Of a stretch of DNA of 64,000 nt, positions 1 to 9,528 are shown piece after piece; positions within the stretch are counted from its first letter, which is position 1, and each line of letters opens with the position of its first letter. The translations under genes and the position numbers were made by a program. Source of the stretch: Soehngenia longivitae (GTDB lineage Bacteria; Bacillota; Clostridia; Tissierellales; Tissierellaceae); NCBI RefSeq assembly GCF_004684055.1, contig NZ_SRIB01000003.1, positions 62,001 to 126,000 of the forward strand, read 5' to 3'. Below the pieces are notes generated by a model. It was not told the DNA's origin. It worked only from the letters and a program-made list of their open reading frames with translations, and did not search any database.

Positions 1-559
1 TAAATCCCCCAAAGAAGCGATCGAAAATGGGATAATGTATGTATCAGAAGATCGAAAATCTGAAGGGTTAGTACTTACTATGGATGTAAAATCTAATATA
101 ACACTTTCTTCACTAGATAAATTTAAAAGGGCACTAGGTCTTGACAAGAAAAAAGAAGAAAGAATTTCAGAAGATTATAGGAAGAAAATTAATATTAAGA
201 CTCCTACTTTGACTCAAAAAGTAAAGAATTTAAGTGGAGGAAATCAACAAAAAGTAGCAATTGCAAAATCCCTTTTAACTCAACCTAAAGTACTCATATT
301 AGATGAACCAACTAGAGGAATAGATGTAGGAGCAAAGAGAGAGATATATGATTTATTGAATGTAATTAAAAAAGAAGGGCATAGTGTAATCATGATATCT
401 TCAGAAATGCCTGAAATTTTAGGAATGAGTGATAGAATAATTGTAATGCATGAAGGTAAGATAAAAGGAGAGCTGACTAAAGAAGAAGCCACTTCTGAAA
501 AAATAATGAACTATATCATAAAGGAGGAGGAAGACAGGATTGAAAGCAAAATTAGCTAA
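1..559 (+). CDS. rbsA: Ribose ABC transporter ATP-binding protein, C-terminal part (cut by window edge)
   Basis: This is the C-terminal end of a double-ABC sugar importer ATPase. The reading frame is open from base 2, so the gene begins outside the window; the first visible ATG (position 35) is internal. About 185 residues remain and correspond to the second nucleotide-binding domain. They carry the signature LSGGNQQKV, the Walker B stretch [11 protein letters not shown] and the following [15 protein letters not shown] block, all typical of RbsA/MglA/XylG ATPases. The protein would drive ribose uptake with the permease that follows, whose TTG start overlaps its 3' end. Ribose rather than another sugar is inferred from the adjacent rbsD. 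Confidence 0.93.
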   Translation, partial: KSPKEAIENGIMYVSEDRKSEGLVLTMDVKSNITLSSLDKFKRALGLDKKKEERISEDYRKKINIKTPTLTQKVKNLSGGNQQKVAIAKSLLTQPKVLILDEPTRGIDVGAKREIYDLLNVIKKEGHSVIMISSEMPEILGMSDRIIVMHEGKIKGELTKEEATSEKIMNYIIKEEEDRIESKIS

Positions 560-1475
560 AGCAAAGCCATTTTTAGGGCTTGTATTGATAGTGATAGTAG
601 TAAGTATTTTAAGCCCAAATTTTTTTACAAAAGATAATTTATTAACTGTTTTGCGACAAACTTCTATAAATGCAATAATTGCAGCGGGCATGACTTTTGT
701 TATATTAACTGCAGGGATAGATCTTTCAGTTGGTTCCATATTAGGATTTTCAGGAGCAATATGTGCATATTTATTGACCAATGGAACAAATGTAATATTA
801 GCTTTTTTAGCAGCAGTTTTAGTAGGAGCAGTCTTTGGTCTTTTTAATGGGGTGGTTATTACCAAAGGTAAAGTTCAACCTTTTATTGCAACTTTAGCTA
901 CTATGATCCTCTTAAGAGGTGCGACTATGGTATTTACAAATGGAAAACCAATAGCAGTAAAAGGAGAAAGTGCAACAAATACGCTAAGATACATAGCAAG
1001 GGGAGAAATACTTGGTATTCCTGTAGCAGTTGTTATGATGATTGTTGTTTTTATAATTTGCTATCATATACTTCACAATACAAAATACGGTAGGCATGTA
1101 TATGCGGTGGGAGGAAATGAACAAGCTGCATTGCTTTCAGGAGTAAACACTGACAGAGTTAAGATGTTAGCATATATGATTAGTGGGATTTTAGCTTCGA
1201 TTGCTGGGATTATTGTTCTCTCAAGGCTATCTTCAGCTCAACCAACTGCAGGAGACGGCTATGAACTTGATGCAATTGCTGCTGTAGTATTAGGAGGCAC
1301 ATCTCTAGCAGGTGGACAAGGCATGATTTTAGGAACTGTTGTTGGTGCTATGATTATAGGGATATTAAACAATGCTTTAAATCTACTTGATGTTCAGTCT
1401 TATTATCAAATGATTGTCAGGGCAATTGTAATATTGATTGCAGTTTTGTTAGATAGAAAAGATAAAAACAAATAG
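540..1475 (+). CDS. rbsC: Ribose ABC transporter permease
   Basis: Integral membrane permease of the BPD_transp_2 family, 311 residues, the usual RbsC length. It has a series of hydrophobic segments and the family hallmarks [16 protein letters not shown] near residue 60 and a late [17 protein letters not shown] block. The start is TTG at 540, chosen because a strong AAGGAGGAGG site lies just upstream and it gives a 20 bp overlap with rbsA, implying coupled translation. It forms the transmembrane channel with RbsA and receives sugar from RbsB encoded at 1962. Confidence 0.93.
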   Translation: MKAKLAKAKPFLGLVLIVIVVSILSPNFFTKDNLLTVLRQTSINAIIAAGMTFVILTAGIDLSVGSILGFSGAICAYLLTNGTNVILAFLAAVLVGAVFGLFNGVVITKGKVQPFIATLATMILLRGATMVFTNGKPIAVKGESATNTLRYIARGEILGIPVAVVMMIVVFIICYHILHNTKYGRHVYAVGGNEQAALLSGVNTDRVKMLAYMISGILASIAGIIVLSRLSSAQPTAGDGYELDAIAAVVLGGTSLAGGQGMILGTVVGAMIIGILNNALNLLDVQSYYQMIVRAIVILIAVLLDRKDKNK

Positions 1476-1508
1476 CAGTTCTAAACATATTACACGAGAG
1501 GTGATTGT

Positions 1509-1907
1509 ATGAAAAAACGAGGGATACTAAATGGAGAACTTTCTAAATTGATCGCTGAAATGGGGCATATGGATATGATTCTCATAGGTGATGCTGGAAT
1601 GCCTGTTCCAAAGGGTGTAAAACTTATTGACCTAGCCTTAGTAGAAGGAGTACCGCGATTTATTGAGGTAGTAAAAGCAGTATTAGAGGAGTTAAAAGTA
1701 GAAGAAGCTTATATCGATTTAGAATTAAAAAGTGTAAGCCCTAATATGAAAAAAAACCTCGATTCTATAATAAATGGTGAATTTAAAGTGACTGAGGTAG
1801 AACACGAAAAACTAAAAGAAATATCTAAAGAATGCAAAGCAGTTATTAGAACAGGAGAATTTACACCATATTCAAACATAATATTAAAATCTGGAGTTGT
1901 GTTTTAA
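1509..1907 (+). CDS. rbsD: D-ribose pyranase
   Basis: Cytoplasmic RbsD/FucU-family mutarotase of 132 residues that converts the pyranose form of ribose to the furanose form. The N-terminus contains the conserved GILNGELSKLIAEMGHMD stretch with the family His, followed by the GDAGMPVP motif. It is preceded by GAGAGGTGATT. It sits between permease and binding protein, whereas many operons place rbsD first. No ribokinase is visible in the window. It is the gene that best identifies the transporter substrate as ribose. Confidence 0.95.
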   Translation: MKKRGILNGELSKLIAEMGHMDMILIGDAGMPVPKGVKLIDLALVEGVPRFIEVVKAVLEELKVEEAYIDLELKSVSPNMKKNLDSIINGEFKVTEVEHEKLKEISKECKAVIRTGEFTPYSNIILKSGVVF

Positions 1908-1961
1908 GTTTATAACAGCTTTTGCTGTTTAAAAATAAAAGAATAAAGGGAGGAAATTGAT

Positions 1962-2879
1962 ATGAAAAAATTAATGGCATTGATGATGGTACTAGTTCTT
2001 AGTATTTCACTTGTTGCATGTACTACTAATTCTAACGAAGGAGAAGAAACAAATGGAGGAACTACTGAAGGGAAAACAGTTGGTCTTGTAGTTTCTACAC
2101 AATCAAATCCATTTTTTGTAACACTTAAAGAAGGAGCAGAACAAAAAGCAAAGGATTTAGGGGTAGAGTTGATAGTACTAGACTCACAAGATGATCCAGC
2201 AAAAGAAGCTTCAAACGTAGAAGACTTAATAACAAAGCAAGTAGACCTTATCATAATCAATCCAACTGATTCTGATGCAGTAGTAAACAGCGTATTGGCT
2301 GCAAATGATGCAGGAATACCTGTTATAACAGTAGATAGGGCATCAAACGGTGGAGAAGTAGTTAGCCATATTGCATCTGACAATGTTGCAGGAGGGAAAA
2401 TGGCTGGAGAATTTATAATTGAACAGCTAGGAGGAAATGGCAAAGTTGTTGAGCTAGAAGGGATAGCTGGAACAAGTGCAGCTAGAGAAAGAGGAGAAGG
2501 ATTTAATGCTGCATTAGAAGGGACAGGAATAGAAGTAGTTGCAAGACAAACTGCAGATTTTGATAGAGCAAAAGGATTAGATGTAATGGAAAATATACTT
2601 CAATCTCAACCAGAAATAGATGCTGTATTTGCTCACAATGACGAAATGGCTTTAGGTGCATTGGAAGCAATAAAAGCAAGTGGTAGAGATATAATTGTAG
2701 TTGGCTTTGACGCTACTGATGATGCAGTTAAAGCTGTAGAAGCAGGTGAAATGGCAGCAACAGTTGCTCAACAACCTGGGTTAATGGGAGAAATTGCTAT
2801 TGAAACAGCTCTTAAAGTGATGAATGGAGAACAAGTGGAAGCTAACATACCTGTTGAATTACAATTAGTTACAAAATAA
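1962..2879 (+). CDS. rbsB: Ribose-binding lipoprotein of ABC transporter
   Basis: Periplasmic-binding-protein type 1 family receptor, 305 residues. The N-terminus is a lipoprotein signal peptide ending in a LVAC lipobox, followed by a Ser/Asn/Glu/Gly-rich linker and then the sugar-binding fold ([16 protein letters not shown], a typical ligand pocket start). It should be anchored outside the membrane and deliver ribose to RbsC. A small inverted repeat (AACAGC/GCTGTT, 1914-1929) lies between rbsD and rbsB. A strong GGGAGG ribosome site precedes the ATG, which may favour higher expression of this subunit. Confidence 0.95.
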   Translation: MKKLMALMMVLVLSISLVACTTNSNEGEETNGGTTEGKTVGLVVSTQSNPFFVTLKEGAEQKAKDLGVELIVLDSQDDPAKEASNVEDLITKQVDLIIINPTDSDAVVNSVLAANDAGIPVITVDRASNGGEVVSHIASDNVAGGKMAGEFIIEQLGGNGKVVELEGIAGTSAARERGEGFNAALEGTGIEVVARQTADFDRAKGLDVMENILQSQPEIDAVFAHNDEMALGALEAIKASGRDIIVVGFDATDDAVKAVEAGEMAATVAQQPGLMGEIAIETALKVMNGEQVEANIPVELQLVTK

Positions 2880-2888
2880 TAAAAAAAT

Positions 2889-2913
2889 AAAGTAGTGAAT
2901 AATTCACTACTTT
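2889..2913. terminator. Bidirectional intrinsic terminator between rbsB and GNAT gene
   Basis: Perfect 11 bp stem (2889-2899 with 2903-2913), loop TAA, followed on the plus strand by TATTTTT and on the minus strand by a run of A/T read as U. It overlaps the stop codon of the convergent acetyltransferase gene. Confidence 0.85.
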
Positions 2914-3389
2914 ATTTTTAATCTCATGTAAATTGAATTGCCCATGGGATTGTCATTAAATGGCTCTATTTCTTCAAACCCATATTTTTTGTATAGCCTT
3001 AAGGCAGTTTCCAAATATGGAAGTGTATCTAAAATTATGTATTCATATCCTATGTCTTTTGCTTCCTCAATGACTTTATCAATTAGTAAATGTGAATATC
3101 CATTCCCTCTGTATTCAGGCTTTATATATAGTCTTTTCATTTCACATGTTGATTCATTTACTTTTCTTAAAGCCACACAGCCAATAGGGGTGTAATCTAA
3201 TTTCAATAGAAAAAGTCTTCCGTATGGAGGAGCATATTTTGTCATAGGATTTTCAAATTCTTCATCATAATTCTGCTCAGACAAATATTCCCTGAACTTC
3301 CCATCCTTTTTTATTAGCATATTTGTATATTCTTTAAATAATTCTCTGACAGATTCAATTTCATAATAAGCCAATACAACTTCTGGCAT
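2907..3389 (-). CDS. GNAT family N-acetyltransferase
   Basis: Cytoplasmic acetyl-CoA dependent acetyltransferase of the GNAT fold, about 160 residues. The MKRLYIKPEYRGNGYSHLLI stretch carries the motif A pattern (R/Q-x-x-G-x-G/A) that binds the CoA pyrophosphate, and the C-terminal LYKKYGFEE is the usual motif B. The start at 3389 (MPEVV) is preferred over an upstream ATG because AGAGGTGATTGT lies immediately before it. The acceptor substrate cannot be told. It is transcribed alone, convergent to rbsB and divergent from the flavodiiron gene. Confidence 0.85.
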   Translation of the reverse strand: MPEVVLAYYEIESVRELFKEYTNMLIKKDGKFREYLSEQNYDEEFENPMTKYAPPYGRLFLLKLDYTPIGCVALRKVNESTCEMKRLYIKPEYRGNGYSHLLIDKVIEEAKDIGYEYIILDTLPYLETALRLYKKYGFEEIEPFNDNPMGNSIYMRLKIK

Positions 3390-3451
3390 ACAATCACCTC
3401 TCATGTTTTTCATATATAATTTATCATTTTATAGCACTAATTACAATGTTA

Positions 3452-3480
3452 TTGAAAATAATGACAGTATTTGATAAAAT
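3452..3480 (+). promoter_or_regulatory. Sigma-A type promoter of the flavodiiron gene
   Basis: TTGAAA at 3452-3457, 17 bp spacer, TAAAAT at 3475-3480. It lies 70 bp before the flavodiiron start codon. Confidence 0.6.
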
Positions 3481-3496
3481 GTTAAATAGATAACAT
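3479..3496. promoter_or_regulatory. Inverted repeat at the transcription start of the flavodiiron gene (possible operator)
   Basis: ATGTTA-N6-TAACAT is a perfect 6+6 bp inverted repeat directly after the -10 box, where a bound repressor would block initiation. It resembles the TGTTAA-type half sites of the redox sensor Rex in clostridia, but other dimeric regulators bind similar repeats. The identity of the factor is inference. Confidence 0.4.
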
Positions 3497-3551
3497 ATTT
3501 TAATAATATTTCAAGAATGGAAAGGATACAAAAACAATTAGGAGGGATAAA

Positions 3552-4763
3552 ATGGATGTAACTAAATTAGCTGATGGAATAACTAAATTGTCTGCAAGTT
3601 TAGATGGAATATTGTTTGAAGGAATGTGGGAGATACCAAATGGAGTATCATTGAATTCTTACATTGTAAAAGGTGAAAAAACTGCAATAATAGACGGCTT
3701 TTGCGATTGGGAGGGAGTGCCTGAAAAATTATTTGAACTTCTAGATAAAGCGGAAGTTAATTTAGAAGATATAAAATACTTAGTGATAAATCACATGGAG
3801 CCTGATCATTCAGGATGGATTAAGGATTTTAAGAAACTTAATACAGATTTTGAAGTAGTATGCACTAAAAAGGCAGCAAACTTAATGAAAACATTCTTTG
3901 ATCAAGAAGAAAATGTAAGGGTAGTACAAACTTCAGATACACTTGATTTAGGGAATGGCAAAGTTCTGGAGTTTCATGAAGTGCCTAATGTGCATTGGCC
4001 TGAAACCATGATGACTTTTGAAAAATCCACAAAGACAGCATTTACCTGTGATTTATTTGGAACATATGGAAAGACAGACTTTGATTTTGATGACAATTTA
4101 ACCGATGAGGATTTGAGATATTTAAATGATGAGGGCTTGAGATATTATTCAAATGTCATGATGACTTTTTCACAGCAAGTAAAAAAGGCAGTTGATAAAT
4201 TTGAAGAATTAGGTGCAAAAACAATAGCACCAGGTCATGGAATAGTTTGGAGGAAAGATCCAAACAAGATAGTTCAGATGTATAGGAACTACATCGATTA
4301 TGCTCTAGGGTATGGTAGAAAAGAGATAACTATATTATGGGGATCAATGTACGGACGAACTGAAGAAGCAGTAAGAGAGATTGAAAAATATATCATTGGG
4401 AAAAACATAAAAGTAAATATCCATAGATTACCTGAGACAAATTGGGGAACTATGCTTAAATCTGTCTTGAGTTCATCAGGAGTAATAATTGCAGCGCCAA
4501 CCTATGAATATCAGATGTTTCCACCAGTTGCGTGTGCATTAGAAGAGATAGGCAGAAAAAAAATACTTAAAAGACATGCACTTGCATTTGGATCTTATGG
4601 ATGGACTAGTGGACTTCAGAAAGAATTAGATGATATAATGAACAGATATAAATTAAATTGGGATTTTGTTGATACTTATATATTTAATGGCAAAGTCAGA
4701 AAAGAAGATATAGATGTAATTAAAAAAAGAGTTGATGCATTAATAGATAAAATTGGGATTTAG
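3552..4763 (+). CDS. Flavodiiron protein (FprA family, class A)
   Basis: Cytoplasmic oxygen and/or nitric oxide reductase of 403 residues. The N-terminal metallo-beta-lactamase-like domain carries the diiron ligands H81-x-E83-x-D85-H86, with H148, D167 and H229 in the expected later positions. The C-terminal flavodoxin domain starts near residue 258 (SMYGRT, FMN phosphate loop). There is no fused rubredoxin domain, so it is class A and needs an external electron donor; a rubredoxin gene lies 2.9 kb downstream. It is the first gene after a clear promoter with an overlapping inverted repeat. In anaerobes this enzyme detoxifies O2; whether it prefers O2 or NO cannot be read from sequence. Confidence 0.93.
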   Translation: MDVTKLADGITKLSASLDGILFEGMWEIPNGVSLNSYIVKGEKTAIIDGFCDWEGVPEKLFELLDKAEVNLEDIKYLVINHMEPDHSGWIKDFKKLNTDFEVVCTKKAANLMKTFFDQEENVRVVQTSDTLDLGNGKVLEFHEVPNVHWPETMMTFEKSTKTAFTCDLFGTYGKTDFDFDDNLTDEDLRYLNDEGLRYYSNVMMTFSQQVKKAVDKFEELGAKTIAPGHGIVWRKDPNKIVQMYRNYIDYALGYGRKEITILWGSMYGRTEEAVREIEKYIIGKNIKVNIHRLPETNWGTMLKSVLSSSGVIIAAPTYEYQMFPPVACALEEIGRKKILKRHALAFGSYGWTSGLQKELDDIMNRYKLNWDFVDTYIFNGKVRKEDIDVIKKRVDALIDKIGI

Positions 4764-4774
4764 GTGAGGAAAAT

Positions 4775-5605
4775 ATGCTCAATTTCTTGGAATCATTTTC
4801 GCCAGTTCAACAAGCACTTATAGCGAGTCTTTTTACCTATGGTGTAACGGCATTAGGTGCTGGATTAGTATTTTTCTTTAAAACTATAAATAAGTCTATT
4901 TTAAATGGAATGCTTGGCTTCGCAGCGGGAGTAATGATAGCAGCGTCATTTTGGTCGTTACTAGCACCAGGCATAGAAATGGCAGAGAATTTAGGACAAG
5001 TACCTTATTTAACAGTAGCGATAGGATTTTTATTAGGCGGAGCTTTTCTGTATTTAGTAGATAGATTGATGCCCCACTTGCATATGGGGCTTGAAAGTTC
5101 GAAAGCGGAAGGTCCTAAGACATCTTTGCAAAGGAGCATACTTTTAGTACTTGCAATCACATTGCATAATATACCAGAAGGTTTGGCTGTAGGAGTAGCT
5201 TTTGGAGCAGCAGCTTTAGGAGATGCATCAGGAGCGACCATCGCAGGGGCTAGCGTACTTGCGCTTGGGATAGGACTTCAAAACTTCCCTGAAGGAGCTG
5301 CAGTGTCTATTCCTTTAAGAAGAGAGGGATATACAAGAGGAAAAGCATTTTTTTTAGGGCAATCATCTGGAATTGTTGAACCTATATCCGCAGTTTTGGG
5401 AGCTTATGCAGTAACGGTTATTCAGCCAATATTACCATATGCTTTGGCATTTGCAGCAGGAGCTATGATATATGTAGTTGTAGAAGAGCTTATTCCTGAA
5501 GCTCAGATGGATTCAAAACTTGGCAAATCAAGTACAGATATATCTACTATTGGCTGTATGATAGGATTTACAGTTATGATGGTATTAGACGTAGCATTGG
5601 GTTAG
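4775..5605 (+). CDS. ZIP family divalent metal transporter
   Basis: Membrane protein of 276 residues with about eight hydrophobic segments. The ZIP metal-site motifs HNIPEG (131-136) and NFPEG (170-174) are intact, and a His-containing segment (MPHLHMG, 99-105) lies in the loop before the fourth segment, as in GufA-type ZIPs. It should import zinc, iron or a similar ion into the cytoplasm. It starts 11 bp after the flavodiiron stop with a GTGAGG site and is followed by a terminator, so the two genes probably form an operon; an iron supply role for the diiron enzyme is inference. Confidence 0.9.
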   Translation: MLNFLESFSPVQQALIASLFTYGVTALGAGLVFFFKTINKSILNGMLGFAAGVMIAASFWSLLAPGIEMAENLGQVPYLTVAIGFLLGGAFLYLVDRLMPHLHMGLESSKAEGPKTSLQRSILLVLAITLHNIPEGLAVGVAFGAAALGDASGATIAGASVLALGIGLQNFPEGAAVSIPLRREGYTRGKAFFLGQSSGIVEPISAVLGAYAVTVIQPILPYALAFAAGAMIYVVVEELIPEAQMDSKLGKSSTDISTIGCMIGFTVMMVLDVALG

Positions 5606-5629
5606 ATGAATATTCATCTAACCTTTTTT
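5600..5629 (+). terminator. Intrinsic terminator after the ZIP transporter gene
   Basis: Perfect palindrome of 24 bp (5600-5623) centred on AATATT, then six T. It overlaps the ZIP stop codon. Confidence 0.85.
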
Positions 5630-5707
5630 AAATTTAATTAATGTTTATGGAGTTATGATTATATTAATTCGGGTATAAAAATACAAATAATATTAGGAGG
5701 TAAGAAT

Positions 5708-7654
5708 ATGGAACAACAATTGATGTTTCCAAGGCTATTTGAGCCTATAAAGATTCGAAATGTCGAAATAAAAAACAGAATTGTTTTCTTGCCGCATGCA
5801 ACGGTTTATCCAGACCAACAATTTATGCACACTTTAAGAGAAACTTACTATTATGAAGAAAGAGCTAAAGGAGGAGCAGGTTTAATTGTTTTACCAAGCC
5901 AAGTGGTTCAGCCATCTGGAGTATTTCCTGGGTTAGGAGTAGGGTTCAAAAAAGAAAACATTCCAAATTATAAGATAACTACTTCAAGAGTTCATGCACA
6001 TGGGGCTAAAATGTTTGTACAACTTACACATATGGGAAATCAAACTAAGAGTGTAGAAACTTTTCAACCTACATTAGCTCCATCAAATATACCAGATTTA
6101 ACTGTAGGTGAAATGCCTCATCAAATGAGTATAGAAGAAATTAAAGAAATGATTATGGCTTTTGCAGATTGTGCAGAACTTTTAATGACGGCTGATTTTG
6201 ATGGCGTAGAAATAAAAGTGGGACATGATGGAATACTTGGTCAATTCGTTTCATTAACTAAAAATAAAAGAGAAGATGATTATGGAGGAACTACTTTTAA
6301 CAGAGCAAGGGTTGTTTTAGAAATATTAGAAGCTATCAGATCGAGGATAGGGGATGTTCCTCTTGGAGTTAGACTTGGTATTAATAGATACTTGGAAGGT
6401 GATTATGGAGTAGACGAAGCTGTTGAGTACGCAAAAATATTTTCGAAAGTTGCGGATTACATAAGTGCAGATACAGGAACTTGGGAAAGTATTGACATGT
6501 TAGTACCAAGCATGAATATTCCACATGGATTTTTATTAGAAGATGTAGACAAGATAAAAAAGGCTACGGGGAAAATTGTCATTGCAAATGGAAGAATTGT
6601 TTGGCCTTCTACTGCAGAAGAAGCTCTAGAAAAGGGATATGCAGATATGGTAGGTATGGCTCGTGCTCAAATTGCTGATCCATATTGGGCAAAGAAAGCT
6701 TATGAAAATAAACCAGATGAAATAAGAGGATGTCTTGGGTGCAATCAAAAATGCATGAGTAGATTACTTTTAAATTTACCAATTAGTTGTGTGCAAAATC
6801 CCACTTCAGGTAATGAAGAGGAATATGGCGAAGATATATTATACAAAAGAGCAGATGAAAAGAAGAAAATTGTAGTAGTAGGTGGAGGGCCAGCAGGAAT
6901 GAAGGCTAGTGAAATATTTGCTAGAAGAGGCCATGAAGTTATACTTTTTGAAAAAGAGAAAGTTTTAGGTGGTAGAGTAAATTGGGAAAGTAGAATTCCT
7001 GGTAGACGTGGAGTATCTGGAGTAAGTAGATACTTAATCCATATGCTTGAAAAACTAGAAAATGTAGATATTAGGCTCGGCATTGAAGCTAATGAAGATA
7101 TGATTATGAATGAAAAACCAGATATTGTAATTATTGCTACAGGATCGACATCAATTAGTGGCAATGAAGGATATCTAAATACGATTGATGTTTTAAACAA
7201 TGGAGTTGAAGGGGACAATATCGTAATATTTGACAATGACTCAACAACAGAAGGTATGGGTATGGTTGAATGGATGTTAAAACATGACAAAAACGTATAT
7301 TGGGTAGCTCCAGGATTTTTTAACGGGCAAAACATCACTGCTCCAATTTTAATAGATTATTTTAAGAGAATTCAAGGCAATCCAAAGCTACATTTGAAGC
7401 CAATGAGTATTATTACAAATAAAGATGGGAAAAGATTAAGTCTATTTAACATTTATTATAATTTGGCTGAAACAATCGATAATGTCGACAATGTTGTCGT
7501 GACTGGGGTTAAAGTTGCAAATGATTCATTGTATTTATCACTTAAAAATAAGCATGAAGAAGTGTATGTTATTGGAGATGCTGCTGCACCTAGAGATATT
7601 GCTTCTGCACTTCAGGATGCAGTTGGTCTTATAAAGAGAATTCCAAGAATATAA
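5708..7654 (+). CDS. OYE/2,4-dienoyl-CoA reductase-type NAD(P)H:flavin oxidoreductase
   Basis: Multidomain flavoenzyme of 648 residues. The N-terminal half is an old-yellow-enzyme TIM barrel (FMN). Four cysteines, C342, C345, C349 and C361 (Cx2Cx3Cx11C), are placed as the [4Fe-4S] ligands of FadH/trimethylamine dehydrogenase-type proteins. The C-terminal half has a dinucleotide fold beginning near residue 387 (VVVGGGPAG) and a terminal YVIGDAAAP motif for FAD. It would pass electrons from NAD(P)H through FAD and the cluster to FMN to reduce an activated C=C bond. The substrate is unknown. The rubredoxin gene follows after 12 bp, so the pair is co-transcribed and an electron-transfer link is plausible. 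Confidence 0.85.
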   Translation: MEQQLMFPRLFEPIKIRNVEIKNRIVFLPHATVYPDQQFMHTLRETYYYEERAKGGAGLIVLPSQVVQPSGVFPGLGVGFKKENIPNYKITTSRVHAHGAKMFVQLTHMGNQTKSVETFQPTLAPSNIPDLTVGEMPHQMSIEEIKEMIMAFADCAELLMTADFDGVEIKVGHDGILGQFVSLTKNKREDDYGGTTFNRARVVLEILEAIRSRIGDVPLGVRLGINRYLEGDYGVDEAVEYAKIFSKVADYISADTGTWESIDMLVPSMNIPHGFLLEDVDKIKKATGKIVIANGRIVWPSTAEEALEKGYADMVGMARAQIADPYWAKKAYENKPDEIRGCLGCNQKCMSRLLLNLPISCVQNPTSGNEEEYGEDILYKRADEKKKIVVVGGGPAGMKASEIFARRGHEVILFEKEKVLGGRVNWESRIPGRRGVSGVSRYLIHMLEKLENVDIRLGIEANEDMIMNEKPDIVIIATGSTSISGNEGYLNTIDVLNNGVEGDNIVIFDNDSTTEGMGMVEWMLKHDKNVYWVAPGFFNGQNITAPILIDYFKRIQGNPKLHLKPMSIITNKDGKRLSLFNIYYNLAETIDNVDNVVVTGVKVANDSLYLSLKNKHEEVYVIGDAAAPRDIASALQDAVGLIKRIPRI

Positions 7655-7666
7655 GGAGTGTAAAAA

Positions 7667-7828
7667 ATGGACAAGTACAAATGCACAGTTTGTGGGTATG
7701 TTTATGATCCGGAAAAAGGAGATCCCAGCTCTGGAATTGCACCAGGAACTAAATTTGAAGATTTACCAGATGATTGGTTGTGTCCTGTTTGCGATTCACC
7801 AAAGTCAAAATTTGTAAAAGTTGAATAA
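7667..7828 (+). CDS. Rubredoxin
   Basis: Small redox protein of 53 residues, the standard rubredoxin length. The single iron site is complete: C6-T-V-C9-G and C39-P-V-C42-D, with the usual aromatic residues Y4, Y11, Y13, F30 and W37. An AAGGAG site lies 9 bp before the ATG. It carries single electrons in the cytoplasm; likely partners are the flavoenzyme just upstream and the flavodiiron protein at 3552, a pairing known in clostridia and inferred here from proximity. Confidence 0.97.
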   Translation: MDKYKCTVCGYVYDPEKGDPSSGIAPGTKFEDLPDDWLCPVCDSPKSKFVKVE

Positions 7829-7860
7829 ATAAAGGGTAACATTAATGTTACCCTTTATTT
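7827..7860. terminator. Terminator after rubredoxin
   Basis: Perfect 34 bp palindrome (17 bp arms around AT|AA centre 7843/7844) starting at the stop codon and ending in TTTATTT. Confidence 0.8.
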
Positions 7861-7929
7861 ATTCTTGAAAATGCTTTAGTTGCTCATTTACTAGATTCGG
7901 AATACAATAAATGCATTAAAGAAAATATT

Positions 7930-7965
7930 TTATTAAAAAGCCCTTAGTTATTGAAGGGGCTTTTT
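7930..7965 (-). terminator. Terminator of the yqeC-yqeB-xdhC operon
   Basis: Arms 7935-7943 and 7957-7965 (AAAAAGCCC/GGGCTTTTT) form a GC-rich stem at the end of xdhC; read on the minus strand the stem is followed by TTTTTAATAAAAT. Confidence 0.75.
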
Positions 7966-8741
7966 AATTTATTATTTTTTACAGCCAATATTTCTGCTAT
8001 TATGCTAATAGCTAATTCTTCAGGAGAATTTGTGGCGATATCCAATCCTATTGGAGATTTTACTTTTGATAATTTATTTTCATCAATTCCATTAGATAAA
8101 AGCTCGTCAAAAATTTCTTTTATCTTTTTCTTGCTTCCCATTAAACCAACATATTTGGCATTAGACTCTACCACAGCCTTAAGTGCTTCACAATCTTCTC
8201 TGTGACTTCGAGTCACAATACATATATAACTATTTTCATCAATAGGATATTTACTTAAATTTTCACTTATACTTCCTAGGACTAGTTCATCTGCGTCTGG
8301 GAATCGCGTTTTATTCAAGTAATCTTCTCTGTCATCGAATACAGATATTTTAAAGTTTAGAGTTTTTCCAATTTCATACAGCGCTTTACCAACATGGCCA
8401 GCACCACAAATAATCAATTTAGGCTTAGCTTTATAGATTTCTATAAAAACATCTACTTCTCCACCGCAAATCATTCCGATATCAGGGGAATTTAATGGTA
8501 GATTGTAGGTTGCAGAAGTATTGGTTTTCATGCAAGATTTTGCTAGATCAATGACTTTAAGTTCTAAAGCACCGCCGCCTATTGTACCAATAGTTTCTCC
8601 ATTTTCCAATACAATCATATCAGCACCTATCTCCCTTGGAGTAGAACCTTTTGCATTTATAATAATCGCATGTGCAAATATCACATCTTCATTTGATAGC
8701 TCAACTATTTTTTTTAATATATTAATATCCATTTTTATCAC
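7944..8741 (-). CDS. xdhC: XdhC/CoxI family molybdenum hydroxylase maturation protein
   Basis: Cytoplasmic accessory protein of 265 residues. The N-terminal XdhC/CoxI domain contains KGSTPREIGADM and the glycine-rich TIGGGALE motif; the C-terminal part is a Rossmann-like domain starting at about residue 130 (IICGAGHVGKAL). XdhC proteins bind and sulfurate or protect the molybdenum cofactor and insert it into xanthine-dehydrogenase-like hydrolases. It overlaps yqeB by 20 bp, so the genes are translationally coupled. No hydroxylase gene is in the window. Confidence 0.88.
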   Translation of the reverse strand: MIKMDINILKKIVELSNEDVIFAHAIIINAKGSTPREIGADMIVLENGETIGTIGGGALELKVIDLAKSCMKTNTSATYNLPLNSPDIGMICGGEVDVFIEIYKAKPKLIICGAGHVGKALYEIGKTLNFKISVFDDREDYLNKTRFPDADELVLGSISENLSKYPIDENSYICIVTRSHREDCEALKAVVESNAKYVGLMGSKKKIKEIFDELLSNGIDENKLSKVKSPIGLDIATNSPEELAISIIAEILAVKNNKLKSPFNN

Positions 8742-9528
8742 CCTTTGACAATCCGTGTAATAGTGCCTCTAAAACTCCTCCTGCAACAGCTCTTGCTTTA
8801 TCTGAAATAGTGTAAATATAATCTACTTCTGCTCTAGGATCAATATCTCCTATCTTTAATCCCTTTGAAACAAAGAGATTTTCTCTTATAAGACCTCGGA
8901 CAACTCCATTTATTGAGGCTTTTACTTTTTCATTTCCTACATAACAAACTACATCACCCTCATTAACTAAATCACCTATTTTTCTAACGTGTTTTATTAA
9001 ACCGTCTTGAGGAGATTTTATAACCCTTTCTTTCCCGTATCCCATGATAATTCCTGGAATTCCTGTATTTAAAGCGGCACAACCATTATATATCACTCTT
9101 CCAAGGTAATGACCTCTTTGCGTCTCTATTACATAATCAACATCATCACCAGCACAAAATCCTGGTCCTACACCAATAGTTATTGGAGCCATATACTTAT
9201 TGGTTCCCATATTTCTTTTAGCGAGTATTGCATCAACAACTGCAACCGGTTTAATTTGATCAATGCAAAGAGCTTTTTCGTCAATTAACACTGGTACATT
9301 TCCATCTCTTAATATTGTCTGCGCAATTTCAATATTGTCCGCATATATAGCTTTTACGTCCTCAACGACTGTTTCTCCATCGTATATGGCTTCAGAGAAT
9401 GAAACGGTTCTTCTAATCGAAAGTGGCTTTTCAATTTCTAGAGCAATCACATTAAAACCAGACATATAAAGTCTATGTATAATACCAGACGCAATATCAC
9501 CTGCCCCTCTAACTATTACTATTGGCAT
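8722..9528 (-). CDS. yqeB: EF2563/YqeB family protein for selenium-dependent molybdenum hydroxylases
   Basis: About 268 residues, starting IVIVRGAGDIASG, a nucleotide-binding-type glycine loop characteristic of the YqeB/EF2563 family. The C-terminal half contains a biotinyl/lipoyl-like segment (IKHVRKIGDLVNEGDVV). The start at 9528 is chosen because GGGGGAAAAGTG precedes this ATG. Comparative genomics in the literature links YqeB and YqeC to a labile selenium cofactor in molybdenum hydroxylases; the biochemical step is not established. It overlaps both neighbours, in a tight three-gene operon. Confidence 0.85.
   Translation of the reverse strand: MPIVIVRGAGDIASGIIHRLYMSGFNVIALEIEKPLSIRRTVSFSEAIYDGETVVEDVKAIYADNIEIAQTILRDGNVPVLIDEKALCIDQIKPVAVVDAILAKRNMGTNKYMAPITIGVGPGFCAGDDVDYVIETQRGHYLGRVIYNGCAALNTGIPGIIMGYGKERVIKSPQDGLIKHVRKIGDLVNEGDVVCYVGNEKVKASINGVVRGLIRENLFVSKGLKIGDIDPRAEVDYIYTISDKARAVAGGVLEALLHGLSKGDKNGY

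Noticed and set aside
35-559. The first gene read as a complete 174-residue ATPase
   Set aside because: The frame is open to the left edge and continues the RbsA sequence upstream of the ATG, so it is a truncated view of a longer gene.
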